Shown here one piece after another: positions 8,680-17,651 of a DNA stretch of 64,000 nucleotides (the first letter of the stretch is position 1; every line of letters starts with the position of its first letter). The notes under the pieces were generated by a model that saw only the letters and a program-made list of their open reading frames with translations, was not told the origin of the DNA and searched no databases. A program made the position numbers and the translations under genes. The DNA is taken from contig CAXXSC010000005.1 of NCBI GenBank assembly GCA_963668435.2, forward strand, positions 124,001-188,000, read 5' to 3'. Source of the stretch: G963668435 sp963668435. GTDB taxonomy: Bacteria; Latescibacterota; Latescibacteria; Latescibacterales; Latescibacteraceae.

Positions 8680-10137
8680 TCATTTATCCCAGGGCTCTTT
8701 CATAGGCCCCACCCCCCAGTCCGCCTTCTTAAAATCGACCTTGTCGCCGGTATACCGGATCCACTCGTTCATCACTGAGGTCATGGCAGTGACTGTACCG
8801 GAGTGTTTCGGATCATGTGCCAGGTTCTCAAGCTCGTTCGGATCGTTCTTAAGATCGAAAAGCTGTACCGGGTGCTCGCCGCTTACATTGTAACGTATCA
8901 GTTTCCAGCGATCGTTCCTCAGGCCGCGCTGATAGTGCTTGTAGAGAAAAAAGAGTGAGTCGCGGACAGCTTTTTTCTTTCCGTCGATCACCGGGGCGAG
9001 ACTTTGCCCGTCAACGGTGCCAGGTATTTCATGGCCGCTCAGTTCACAGAGCGTGGGGAAAATATCTAGAAGATAGCAGAACGCGTCGCGCTTCTCGCCT
9101 TGCGGAATGCCGGGGCCTGAGAAAATGAGCGGCACATGCACACTGTGATCATAGACATTCTGCTTGCCCATGAGACCGTGGCAGCCGACCGCGAGCCCGT
9201 TGTCGCCCGCAAGCACTATAATCGTATCGTCATAGCGCCCGCTATCTTTCAGCGCCTGAATGACCGTGCCGATCTGGTCATCAAGATGGGTGATCATGGC
9301 ATAATAGGCGGCGAGATGTTTCCTGATCTCTTTCGGTGTGCGGGGAAACGGCGCCAGAAGTTCGTCGCGGATTTTGAGCTCGCCGTTGTCGAACGGGTGC
9401 TCCGGCATGAAATTTTCCGACAGGGGAATGTTGTCGGGATCGTACATGTCGAGGTATCTCTGCGGCATATCGCGTGGATCGTGCGGCGCGGTAAAAGCGA
9501 CATACATGAAAAATGGCGCATCCTCCTGATAGCCGTTAAGGAAATTGACCGCCTCGCTGCTGAACAGCTCGCTCGAATGGACATTTGTTTTGTAATAGAT
9601 GCCCTCTTTCGGGTACTCGCCCGTTGGATCGAAATCATTCACCGGCACCTTGTAGTGATCGCTCATGCCTCCGAAAAATATCTTGCCGCCGGTAGTGAAA
9701 CTCCGCGCGTAGGCACGGCGACCGTTGTGCTGCTTGCCCGTGCCGAACGTTGTGTAGCCGGATTTCCTGAAATGCTCCGGCATGATCGCATGTTCCATTG
9801 GGATCGAGGCACCATGATTTTCGAGATGGAAAATGTGACGTCCGGTCATGAGCATTGCCCTGCTCGGCATACAGACAGCGCCGCTGGTGCCGCCCATGAT
9901 GTAGGCGTTCGTGAACACCGTGCCATTGCTAACCATTCGGTCAATATTTGGAGTCCGGATATTCCAGTTACCGAGAGCACGTATCGTATTGAAACGCTGG
10001 TCATCAGTGAACAGCAACAGTATGTTGGGCTTTTTTGACTGTGCCTGGGTGCTATTCGTCATAGCGGCAGCACTGAGTGCGGCGAGGCCTGTGGCGGCCT
10101 TTTTCATGAATGACCGTCGTGTATCCGATTTCGCCAT
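8680..10137 (-). CDS. Formylglycine-dependent sulfatase (485 aa), Tat-exported
   Basis: Secreted sulfatase. The N-terminus has TRRSFMKK followed by an Ala-rich core and an AQA-type cleavage site near residue 32, so it should be a soluble Tat substrate and not a lipoprotein. Metal motif FTDDQRFN is at 43-50 and the active site is CMPSR (Cys89), followed by AMLMTGRHIFHLENHG. GDNGLAVGCHGLMGKQ belongs to the C-terminal half. The DDQRF and HxLENHG features resemble a branch common in marine polysaccharide degraders. It has its own promoter region with a TGACC-type palindrome and is followed, 158 bases from its own stop, by the next operon. The substrate cannot be assigned. Confidence 0.92.
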   Translation of the reverse strand: MAKSDTRRSFMKKAATGLAALSAAAMTNSTQAQSKKPNILLLFTDDQRFNTIRALGNWNIRTPNIDRMVSNGTVFTNAYIMGGTSGAVCMPSRAMLMTGRHIFHLENHGASIPMEHAIMPEHFRKSGYTTFGTGKQHNGRRAYARSFTTGGKIFFGGMSDHYKVPVNDFDPTGEYPKEGIYYKTNVHSSELFSSEAVNFLNGYQEDAPFFMYVAFTAPHDPRDMPQRYLDMYDPDNIPLSENFMPEHPFDNGELKIRDELLAPFPRTPKEIRKHLAAYYAMITHLDDQIGTVIQALKDSGRYDDTIIVLAGDNGLAVGCHGLMGKQNVYDHSVHVPLIFSGPGIPQGEKRDAFCYLLDIFPTLCELSGHEIPGTVDGQSLAPVIDGKKKAVRDSLFFLYKHYQRGLRNDRWKLIRYNVSGEHPVQLFDLKNDPNELENLAHDPKHSGTVTAMTSVMNEWIRYTGDKVDFKKADWGVGPMKEPWDK

Positions 10138-10155
10138 GCCTGCCTCCTTTACATA

Positions 10156-10186
10156 TTGACCGTATGGTTAACTGTTCAGTATTGTA
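10156..10186 (-). promoter_or_regulatory. Promoter -10 box and imperfect TTGACC-N4-GGTTAA operator
   Basis: Upstream of the sulfatase starting at 10137, the minus strand shows TACAAT (10181-10186) and then the near-palindrome TTGACC-N4-GGTTAA (10156-10171, one mismatch). The half-site and the 4-base spacer match the site at 8541-8554 before the neighbouring operon. Confidence 0.42.
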
Positions 10187-10234
10187 ATCAGGGTGGTCTG
10201 AGATGAAACTCCTGTTTTCATCAATACTTCTGCC

Positions 10235-11659
10235 TCACTCAACCTTCCGATCCCAGTCCTGCGGCGGCGTGGGATCGTACTGCGGCCAGGAGTCGCGATC
10301 AGGGAACGACGCTGCCACGGTTTCGAATTTCCGAATAGCGTTCCTTACCGCCGGCATACTGTTCCTGATCAGGTCATTTTCCTCGCCGGGATCGGTGACA
10401 AGGTCATAGAGCCGCGCGCTTTTCCTGTTCTCGATCCAGAGTTTGAAACGCTTGTCGCGGATCACACGGTCTGTGTAGGGCTGCTGGGGACGGACTCCCT
10501 CGCCGGTCAGTTTTGCCGGGCCGAAACCCATCGCCATGATCCAGTCGCGCTCCGAGTCCTCCGTCTCGCCGAGGATAAGCGGTGCGATCGATTGGCCGTC
10601 AAGAGGGATGTTATCCGGAATGGCCGCGCCGCCAAGTTCAGCGAATGTCGGCAGCATATCGGTGAAATCCGTAAGCGCGTCGCTGACAACACCCGCAGGC
10701 ACCTTGCCCGGACAGTTGACAATGAACGGCTCGTTGATACCGCTCTCCTTGAGCGAGGCCTTGCCGCCCTTGACTTTACGGCCTCTCAGGGTGCCGATGA
10801 CATTTCGCGCTGTGCCGTTGTCGGTGGTGAGGAAAATGATGGTGTTCTCGCGAAGTCCGAGCTGATCGAGCTTATCAGCGAGACGCCCCACGCAATAGTC
10901 GGTGTAACGCACCATTGCCTTGTGACGTTCCAGTTTGCCTTCTATGCCGGGCTCATGCGGCGTATCGGTAAACGGCACATGGGTCAAGCACATGGGAAAA
11001 TACATGAGCATGGGATTCTCGCGGTTGCGCGTCATGAAATCCTCGAGGAACTCAACGAAAACATCGGGGCCGAACTTGCCCTCATGCGTTTTGCTTTCCG
11101 TGCCGTCGAAAATGTACGGATCCCAGTAGCGCTTGTCGCTCACCGGATTGCCGCCCTCGCCGCCGGTCCACATGCAGCACTCGTCGAATCCATGACGTTT
11201 CATGGCGTCCGGCTGCACACGGAAATCGTTTATCTGCCACTTGCCTGCCGCACATGTCGAGTATCCGGCAGATTTCATGACCCTGGCAAATGTCATGTAC
11301 TTGTTCCAGTCGAAATGGCAGCCTCCGCCCCAGCGCGGCACATCCCAGTGATTGATCCAGCCGTTACGAAACGGATAGGTCCCTGTCAAAAGCGCCACCC
11401 TTGTCGGCGTGCACTGCGGCATGGAATAGGCGTTCTCAAAACGCATGCCCGTGGCGGCCAGACGGTCGAAATTCGGTGTCGCGATGTCCTCGGCGCCATA
11501 GCAGGAAACCCACTCCTTGCCGAGATCGTCTATCAGGATGAAAAGGATGTTCGGTTTCGGCACATCATCGTCATCCTGGGCTATCGCAGGAAGCGCATTC
11601 GCGGCAAACATCGATGCCGCACCCGCGCCCGCTTTAAGAAACTGTCTTCGTGAAAACAT
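10235..11659 (-). CDS. Formylglycine-dependent sulfatase (474 aa), Tat-exported
   Basis: Secreted sulfatase. SRRQFLKAG is a near-perfect twin-arginine motif with an AIAQ cleavage region near residue 28 and an acidic run straight after it. Metal motif LIDDLGKEW is at 42-50 and the active site is CTPTR (Cys83). The region GGCHFDWNKYMTFARVMKSAGYSTCAAGKWQ keeps the Lys of the usual GKWH motif but ends in Gln. Later TTDNGTARN carries metal-site residues; the segment after it is short, consistent with a specialised branch. The start lies 14 bases after the stop of the 13113 sulfatase, so the two form a pair. Confidence 0.92.
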   Translation of the reverse strand: MFSRRQFLKAGAGAASMFAANALPAIAQDDDDVPKPNILFILIDDLGKEWVSCYGAEDIATPNFDRLAATGMRFENAYSMPQCTPTRVALLTGTYPFRNGWINHWDVPRWGGGCHFDWNKYMTFARVMKSAGYSTCAAGKWQINDFRVQPDAMKRHGFDECCMWTGGEGGNPVSDKRYWDPYIFDGTESKTHEGKFGPDVFVEFLEDFMTRNRENPMLMYFPMCLTHVPFTDTPHEPGIEGKLERHKAMVRYTDYCVGRLADKLDQLGLRENTIIFLTTDNGTARNVIGTLRGRKVKGGKASLKESGINEPFIVNCPGKVPAGVVSDALTDFTDMLPTFAELGGAAIPDNIPLDGQSIAPLILGETEDSERDWIMAMGFGPAKLTGEGVRPQQPYTDRVIRDKRFKLWIENRKSARLYDLVTDPGEENDLIRNSMPAVRNAIRKFETVAASFPDRDSWPQYDPTPPQDWDRKVE

Positions 11660-11673
11660 AAAAACTCCTGTAT

Positions 11674-13113
11674 CTATTTGTAATCTTTTCTATTAAGACT
11701 CATCTCGCAGGAGCGCCGCCAGGTCTCGAAAGTCCCACGCATCTCCTGCACGATATCCGTCAATTCATTCGCAAGATCGATGCTTTCCCGCGGATCGGCC
11801 ACAATATCGTACAGCTCCCAGCTTGCCCCCTTGTCAGGCGAAACGAGCTTGTAGCGGTTATCGTTCAGTGAATACATCTGTCGGGTCTGAAACGCGATCG
11901 GGCGCGGCCGCTCATCACTCTCGCCACGAATGAAAGGCAAAAGGCTGACCCCGTCGACCGGACGGTCCCCAACTGGATTCCGAATACCCAGCGCATCCAG
12001 CACTGTCGGGAAATAATCCTCTGTCGAACAGGGCGTATCCACGGTTTTCGGCGTGGTCACGGCGCGCGGCCATTCAATGATGCCGGGCACACGGACACCG
12101 CCCTCGTAGAGACTGCGCTTGCGCTCCCTGAACGGCCCGGCAGAACCGCAGGCACGCTCACCCGCCTGTTGCCATTCAGGCCCGTTGTCACTGGTGAAAC
12201 AGAGCATGGTGTTTTCACGGACACCGAGCTTTTCGAGCTCAGTTCGCAGACGGCCAACCTGCTCGTCCATGGCGGAAATACAACCGTAATAGTGGCGTTC
12301 GCGTTCGCTGTAGCCTTCATAAAGCGCCTGATATTCCGGGCCTGCAAGTACCGGAAGGTGCGGTGTATGAAACCAGATCACCGCGAAAAACGGCGTCTCA
12401 TCTGCCGCGGCCTGACGGATGAAAGGAATTGCGCGGTCCATGATCACCCGCGAATCGTCGCCAGCGAGATTGTCCCTAACGCGCTCGCCCGGCCCCGACC
12501 AGTAGAACGTTCCGAACACATCACCCTGCCGCTGACCTTTACGCACACCCCCGGCGGCCTGTTCAGGCACGACCATCGGGTCCCAGGTCGGCACTTTCGC
12601 CTCGCTTGAGAAACAGGTCTCGAATCCGGCATCCCAGGGCGGCATGTAGTGCTCGACACCTTCAGGGCCACCGCGATTGGAGTCTTTCACCGTTTTCGTG
12701 AGCGTGCCGAGGTGCCATTTGCCGAAATGGCCGATGGCATAGCCCTCTCCCCCCAAGATTTCGGCAAGGTTAATCTCACCCGCCCGGAGATGCCCGATAT
12801 TGGCGCTGAAAATGCCGTAGCGGAATGGGTGACGGCCGGTGAGACAACTCCCGCGTGTCGGAGAACAGACCGGCGCGCCCGAATAGAAACGGTCGAAACG
12901 CACACCGGATGCCGCCATATCGTCCAGATTCGGCGTCCTGACAGCAGGATGGCCGTTATAGGCGACATCGCCCCAGCCGAGATCGTCCGCCATGCAGAGG
13001 ATTATGTTCGGCCTCGATTTTTCTGCCGCCCATGCACTGGATTTTCCAGCAAAGAAGGCCGCCGCTCCAAAGGACATACTCGTGAGAAATGTTCGCCTTG
13101 AAATACTGTCCAT
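11674..13113 (-). CDS. Formylglycine-dependent sulfatase (479 aa), Tat-exported
   Basis: Secreted arylsulfatase-like enzyme. An upstream ATG at 13158 is possible, but the ATG at 13113 has AGGAG seven bases before it and puts the Tat motif SRRTFLTS at residues 5-12, so it is chosen. Signal cleavage is likely near AWA (residues 27-29). Metal motif MADDLGWGD is at 41-49, the active site CSPTR has Cys83, and GKWHLG and FTSDNGPEW follow. An insertion between about 150 and 220 (PPWDAGFETCFSSEAKVPTW region) distinguishes it from its neighbours. It leads the pair with the 11659 sulfatase. An AT-rich inverted repeat lies upstream. Confidence 0.92.
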   Translation of the reverse strand: MDSISRRTFLTSMSFGAAAFFAGKSSAWAAEKSRPNIILCMADDLGWGDVAYNGHPAVRTPNLDDMAASGVRFDRFYSGAPVCSPTRGSCLTGRHPFRYGIFSANIGHLRAGEINLAEILGGEGYAIGHFGKWHLGTLTKTVKDSNRGGPEGVEHYMPPWDAGFETCFSSEAKVPTWDPMVVPEQAAGGVRKGQRQGDVFGTFYWSGPGERVRDNLAGDDSRVIMDRAIPFIRQAAADETPFFAVIWFHTPHLPVLAGPEYQALYEGYSERERHYYGCISAMDEQVGRLRTELEKLGVRENTMLCFTSDNGPEWQQAGERACGSAGPFRERKRSLYEGGVRVPGIIEWPRAVTTPKTVDTPCSTEDYFPTVLDALGIRNPVGDRPVDGVSLLPFIRGESDERPRPIAFQTRQMYSLNDNRYKLVSPDKGASWELYDIVADPRESIDLANELTDIVQEMRGTFETWRRSCEMSLNRKDYK

Positions 13114-13253
13114 GGCACATCTCCTGACACTGATAATCGAGTCAATCAAGCAACGCAACTTAAGTGTTTTGCCTTGCCAAACACCCGTTGATCTTAGCCC
13201 GGCAAGTCAGGTGCGAAATCAACAACACCCATGAAATTTGTACTGATCACCTA

Positions 13254-13276
13254 TATAATGGTATTATATCATTATA
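13254..13276. promoter_or_regulatory. AT-rich inverted repeat upstream of the 13113 sulfatase
   Basis: TATAATG-N9-CATTATA forms a 7-base inverted repeat in the gap between the nucleoside hydrolase and the sulfatase starting at 13113. It contains possible -10 boxes on both strands. It could be an operator or just AT-rich promoter DNA. Confidence 0.3.
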
Positions 13277-13300
13277 CAGCATCCTCAACACCGACACCGG

Positions 13301-14266
13301 TTACCTGCCTGTCCGCATCATATTCTGGTCCAGAAGGCGTCTGTCAAGCCAGTTGAGGAACGGAACAACATTAATGCGCATCCCGATCGTGCAGTTCGGA
13401 TCCCTGCTTTCATCAATGACAGTATAGCCCTTATCGTCTACACGGACATAAGCCTCGCGGGTGCTGACAAAAGAGTCATTGAACGCCATCGCAACCGCCA
13501 CACAGTCATAGAGTGTCGGATCGCGTTTCATATTGCCGTCCGACCAGAGCGAATAAAGACCACAGAGTGCGTCTGTCAGCGGAGAATTCCGCATGAGAAG
13601 GGCGAGCCGCCGATCGGCGCCGTACTGCACCATGGTCGTAACATCCAGACCGGCAAGGGTGATTGGCACACCGGAATTCATGAACAGCTGGGCGCTCTCG
13701 ATATCACAGATGACATTCCACTCCGGGCTGATCGCGGGATCCTTGCCGTAGCCCATGTAGAAGGAGCCGAACATGGAATACACGCCTTTCACCAGTTTCC
13801 AGGCTTTGGGATCTTTCCGGATGACATCACCGAGGTTGGTAACCGGACCGACACTGATGATGGTCACCTCGTTCGGGTATTTTTTCAGCATCTCGATGAT
13901 GAAATCAGCGGCAGATTTTTTGATCGGCCTGACCGTATCGAAACCATCGCCCCAGTGAAGCTGCCGTGGATGGGCATCATCCAGACGGGTCGGCCTTCCG
14001 ACAGCCACCGGGATATCCTCCTGCCCGGCAAGATAGAGCATACGGCAGCTCACATTCGCCCGGCGGTCGGTCGGGCCGTCGCAGACAGTGATACCGAGGA
14101 TTTCGAACTCGGGGCTTATCTGTACGAGGGCATGGGCAAAAGCATCGTCTATGTCACCGGCAAGATCAGTATCGAATATTATTTTCATCGGTTCGGAAAA
14201 CGCCGACACGGCACACATCGCCACGAACATAGTGGTAAGACAAAACAGCAGGACAAACCTTTTCAT
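13301..14266 (-). CDS. Secreted nucleoside hydrolase (IUNH family)
   Basis: Inosine/uridine-preferring nucleoside hydrolase-like enzyme, which would split the N-glycosidic bond of ribonucleosides, or in this setting a related glycoside. A Sec signal peptide covers residues 1-24. The calcium-binding signature DTDLAGDIDD is at 32-41, a variant of the family's DxDxxxDD. The later EWNVICDIESA and DPTLYDCVAV segments contain the usual substrate-ribose and calcium residues. Length (321) is normal. The start has AAGGAG upstream. It lies head-to-tail upstream of the sulfatases but 187 bases away, so it is probably its own unit. Secretion is unusual for the classic cytoplasmic enzymes but common among homologues in polysaccharide degraders; the true substrate is unclear. 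Confidence 0.88.
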   Translation of the reverse strand: MKRFVLLFCLTTMFVAMCAVSAFSEPMKIIFDTDLAGDIDDAFAHALVQISPEFEILGITVCDGPTDRRANVSCRMLYLAGQEDIPVAVGRPTRLDDAHPRQLHWGDGFDTVRPIKKSAADFIIEMLKKYPNEVTIISVGPVTNLGDVIRKDPKAWKLVKGVYSMFGSFYMGYGKDPAISPEWNVICDIESAQLFMNSGVPITLAGLDVTTMVQYGADRRLALLMRNSPLTDALCGLYSLWSDGNMKRDPTLYDCVAVAMAFNDSFVSTREAYVRVDDKGYTVIDESRDPNCTIGMRINVVPFLNWLDRRLLDQNMMRTGR

Positions 14267-14484
14267 CGATTGTACTCCTTAAAAACACGTGAAAGTCCAA
14301 AAACCTTTTCTCATTATGTAAGGCCGGATGCCCCCGATGTCAATCATTTTCAGGGCACTAAGGAAAATCCGAGCCACTCCGGCGGGACAAAAGCACCTCC
14401 TCCGCGGCCGTTTATAACTTGCCATTGACAGCCCCCAGTGCTTATCTTTATGCTACTGATAATATGGCCCAACCGGAGGACTGC

Positions 14485-16191
14485 ATGAAGGAAACGTTTT
14501 CATTTATTCTCGCCCTCGTGATCGCGTGTTTCGCGTTCACTGCCGAGGCAGGTATTCTCGCAACACAGGAGTCGGTGTTCAACGGCAAGAAAAACCTCGC
14601 CGATCCCGCTTTTCTGTCTGCCGCGGAAGGGACCGACGGCCTTGCCAGTTCCATCAAAAGCCTCCTGACCGACAGTCTCCCAGTCGCCCACAACGCAAAG
14701 ACCGAAATATTACGGGCTGTTGTTACGGCAACAGGCCAGATCCAGTCTGCAAGAGGCGTCTACAGCGATGTCAGCGCCCAGAAGCTGTACGATGCCCTTG
14801 TCATGTACGACCTCCTGTCCGATAAAAACATTTTCTCCGACACCGAGCTTGCCAGCCTGAGGGGCAGTTTCAAGAGCATTCTCTACCATTACAGGTCGCC
14901 TGAAAATTTCATCTGGGATGACGACCGCTGGTGCCTGGGCGCGACCGCGATGCGTCTTGTCGCCTGTGAAATCCTCTATTCGTTCAATTTTTCCGATGAT
15001 CCGGAGGCAGACAGCATCAGGACACACGCCATGCGTTATCTGGCGAAAAACCTTAACGAGTCCATCGATGCTGACGGCGGCTGGCTGCCCGACCCGGAGG
15101 GCGCAGCCAATGACGCTGTCGAGTACATCATTATTACTGCCAAGGCGCTGAAAAATGCGGGTATTCTCGATGTTTTCAACGATCCCCGGCTTTTGGACCT
15201 GCTGAAAAGCCGCATATGGATTATGCCGCCACAAAACTCTGAATTTACACGAAACACATTCCTGAGCCCCTCGAACGGTGAAACCCCGATCAACATGAAT
15301 CCCGCGTCACGAACCATTCTTGCCGCCATGGACATCGTACCAATCGATCCGGAACTGGCCTCCGGGCTTGTCTGGCACTGGAACCGCTGCGGCAAACCGG
15401 TCAACGATCTCGGCATCCTGTTCATCGATACGACCATCGCCCCGCTCGAACCGGCACTTGATTCGGCACTGACCGGCGGCGGTTCGGCGGTATTCAGGTA
15501 CAATTTCGGCATGTCCATCGAAAGCTGGTTCTACAGCGATTTCGGTGACGAAAAACATTTCCCCGACCGTAACGGGCTCTTTCACGCAGACTCGGGTGAT
15601 TTCTCGTTCATCTGGAACGGCAATCCCCTTGTCCTCCATAACAGTTTCTATAGCGACGATACGGCGAAACGACTCGCCGGCAGCGCAGCATGGCGTCACA
15701 GCCTCGTGCTCGACCCGGGCAGCGGCGACAAGCCGGTCAGGTCGCAGGCGTTTTCGAAAATCCCGGCTCCGGTCCGTCAGGAAAACGGCCTCGGCCCTGG
15801 CGATTTCTACGCGAACGGCATCCGGCAGTTTATCTCGTTCGGCCCGGTTGACTATGTTTCCGGCGATGTCAGGAACGGAAAGGCTCGCCTGTGCCGCGTT
15901 CGCACATCAGGCACTCGCTGTTTCTCAAACCGGATGCCCTTATTGTCTGGGATCAGATCGACACGGCATGGCCGCTGGAATGGAACCTGTGGGCTCCCGC
16001 CGCCAACTCCTGGGTCGAGGGCAATGTGCTTCATGTCCACGGCGCAAACGACATCGACATGCAGGCCCATTTTATCGGTGACAGCGTGCTCGATTCAAGC
16101 ACGGAAGATGCGCCGACCGAACGTAACTGGGACTGGCCCGTTCTACTCAGAACCGAGCACGGTCAGGGATCGATATATGCGCTCTCTCTGA
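14485..16191 (+). CDS. Heparinase II/III-like protein, N-terminal part of a frameshifted gene
   Basis: Start ATG at 14485 has GGAGG seven bases upstream and begins a Sec signal (residues 1-20, ending TAEA). The following ~280 residues are helical (an alpha/alpha-toroid-like region with YHYRSPENFIWDDDRWCLG), then a beta-rich region (SWFYSDFGDEKHFPDRNGLFHADSGDFSFIWNG) typical of heparinase II/III or alginate-lyase-like proteins. The genuine reading ends near 15888: downstream the frame turns into unlike sequence while the matching continuation (PRSHIRHSLFLKPDALIVWD) is in another frame starting at 15891. Adding one base around 15888-15890 joins the halves into about 1040 residues. Either a sequencing error or a recent mutation; no slippery heptamer was found. 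Substrate unknown. Confidence 0.7.
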   Translation: MKETFSFILALVIACFAFTAEAGILATQESVFNGKKNLADPAFLSAAEGTDGLASSIKSLLTDSLPVAHNAKTEILRAVVTATGQIQSARGVYSDVSAQKLYDALVMYDLLSDKNIFSDTELASLRGSFKSILYHYRSPENFIWDDDRWCLGATAMRLVACEILYSFNFSDDPEADSIRTHAMRYLAKNLNESIDADGGWLPDPEGAANDAVEYIIITAKALKNAGILDVFNDPRLLDLLKSRIWIMPPQNSEFTRNTFLSPSNGETPINMNPASRTILAAMDIVPIDPELASGLVWHWNRCGKPVNDLGILFIDTTIAPLEPALDSALTGGGSAVFRYNFGMSIESWFYSDFGDEKHFPDRNGLFHADSGDFSFIWNGNPLVLHNSFYSDDTAKRLAGSAAWRHSLVLDPGSGDKPVRSQAFSKIPAPVRQENGLGPGDFYANGIRQFISFGPVDYVSGDVRNGKARLCRVRTSGTRCFSNRMPLLSGIRSTRHGRWNGTCGLPPPTPGSRAMCFMSTAQTTSTCRPILSVTACSIQARKMRRPNVTGTGPFYSEPSTVRDRYMRSL

Positions 16192-17606
16192 ACCTCGAGG
16201 CGACCGGCAACCCGGTCAAGTCCGCGGCAGTCCGCGGCCTGTACAGGAATATCCTGAGTGCCGACGGCAATCCTGGCACAATTGGTCTGCTCACCCGCGA
16301 CACCGCAGTCACCGCGTGGCTCGATTCCCTGTCGATGCCCTATGAAACGATTGTCTACGACAGGGTGGCGCAGAGTGGTTTCGATGCCTACTCGTTCGTG
16401 ATCACGGGCGGAAAAATGAGCGCAATGCATGAACGTACGCTTTATGATTTCGGCTGGAAACTCAATGATTTCATCACAAGCGGCGGACACGTGCTTTTCC
16501 TTGCCGCCGAGGACCTTCCCTGGCTGTCAGACACGAGCAGCGGCACGAACGCCATACCTGCACCGATCGCTTTTGCGAAAACACCCGAGTACAGCCCGAT
16601 CGGCGACAACAAGCTCATGCTTCACAGCGATCCGGTCTGGGAACTGCCGGAAAAGCTCAGCGCCGACATGTTCCTTCCGCGCGAGCCGGAGGAACCCGAA
16701 GATCCCGAATTGCCGGAGACGGCTGCCGTCGACTCGCTGCTTGCCGCGACTGATTCGCTCACGATCCAGCCCGATGATGCCCTGGTGGTGATGGATTCGC
16801 TTGTTGTCGAAGAGCCGGAAGAGGAAGAGATCGAAATTATGCTCGACGATATCGCTTCGCATATTCCGGTGTTCTGGTCGGATTCATGGAAAGTGCTCGC
16901 GTCTATCCCGGCACAATTCCCTCTCGACAACACCGATAATTTCGGTCCGCGCAAGCGCATTCGTGTCAAACACCCTGTCTCGCGCGATTTTCTCACGCTG
17001 TTCCTGCCGAGGAAAATCGGCAACATGAGCTACCGGTTCCATGTCGAAAACAGCGGGCCGGGCCAGATCGAACTTGCCGATCCGCTCAGGCGCTGGGAAA
17101 TCAGAACCGGCGGTGCGGCATGGACCGACGCCAACCTTTCTGTTAAAATCGACAGTGTCGGCGTGAAAACGCTCTATGCGCTCGACTGCACCTATGTGAC
17201 AATCGGCGAGGAAACGATACGCTCACTGGACCCGATGACATTCATCTATTCCGAGGCCACAGATTCCGGCATAATCAGAACAGTTACGAACAACAGCATC
17301 TCGACAAGCCGTCATGAACTGAAACCCTACGCCGGCGAAATCGCTTTCAGCGGCCTGTTCGGCAATCTGATCATCAACCGGAGCTGCTATCTCAGCTCGA
17401 TCGTGGTCAGTGACAGCGAGGGCCTGCCGGTAGCCGAGGCCGATGTCCACAACGAGAGCAGTTATATCGGCATGAGTAACGCGAGGGGCCTTCTGCCGCT
17501 CCGATGGGAAAATTCCCCGCCGACTGTAAGGGTCCACAGCCGCGGCCGTGAAACATTGATCAATCTCGTTCCCGGCAGGGTCGACGCCATACTCGAAGCG
17601 CGCTGA
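15891..17606 (+). CDS. Heparinase II/III-like protein, C-terminal part of the frameshifted gene
   Basis: This 571-residue frame continues the heparinase II/III-like beta domain (RHSLFLKPDALIVWDQID, WNLWAP) from the gene starting at 14485. A GTG at 15891 could serve as a start but has no good ribosome site, so it is best read as the second half of one protein. After the beta domain come: a region near 130-210 (AYSFVITGGKMSAMHERTLYDF... GGHVLFLAAEDLP) resembling the ThuA/glutamine-amidotransferase-like fold; a strongly acidic linker (about 260-325, rich in E, P and D); and a C-terminal beta-rich segment. It is 45 bases upstream of the LolA-like gene. Confidence 0.7.
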   Translation: MPRSHIRHSLFLKPDALIVWDQIDTAWPLEWNLWAPAANSWVEGNVLHVHGANDIDMQAHFIGDSVLDSSTEDAPTERNWDWPVLLRTEHGQGSIYALSLNLEATGNPVKSAAVRGLYRNILSADGNPGTIGLLTRDTAVTAWLDSLSMPYETIVYDRVAQSGFDAYSFVITGGKMSAMHERTLYDFGWKLNDFITSGGHVLFLAAEDLPWLSDTSSGTNAIPAPIAFAKTPEYSPIGDNKLMLHSDPVWELPEKLSADMFLPREPEEPEDPELPETAAVDSLLAATDSLTIQPDDALVVMDSLVVEEPEEEEIEIMLDDIASHIPVFWSDSWKVLASIPAQFPLDNTDNFGPRKRIRVKHPVSRDFLTLFLPRKIGNMSYRFHVENSGPGQIELADPLRRWEIRTGGAAWTDANLSVKIDSVGVKTLYALDCTYVTIGEETIRSLDPMTFIYSEATDSGIIRTVTNNSISTSRHELKPYAGEIAFSGLFGNLIINRSCYLSSIVVSDSEGLPVAEADVHNESSYIGMSNARGLLPLRWENSPPTVRVHSRGRETLINLVPGRVDAILEAR

Positions 17607-17651
17607 GAACCAACGCTCCGAGCCTGTTAACCCGTTTGCCGAAAGGCCGCC

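Noticed and set aside
15880..15895. Programmed ribosomal frameshift in the heparinase-like gene
   Set aside because: No slippery heptamer and no obvious downstream structure; a mutation or sequence error is simpler.
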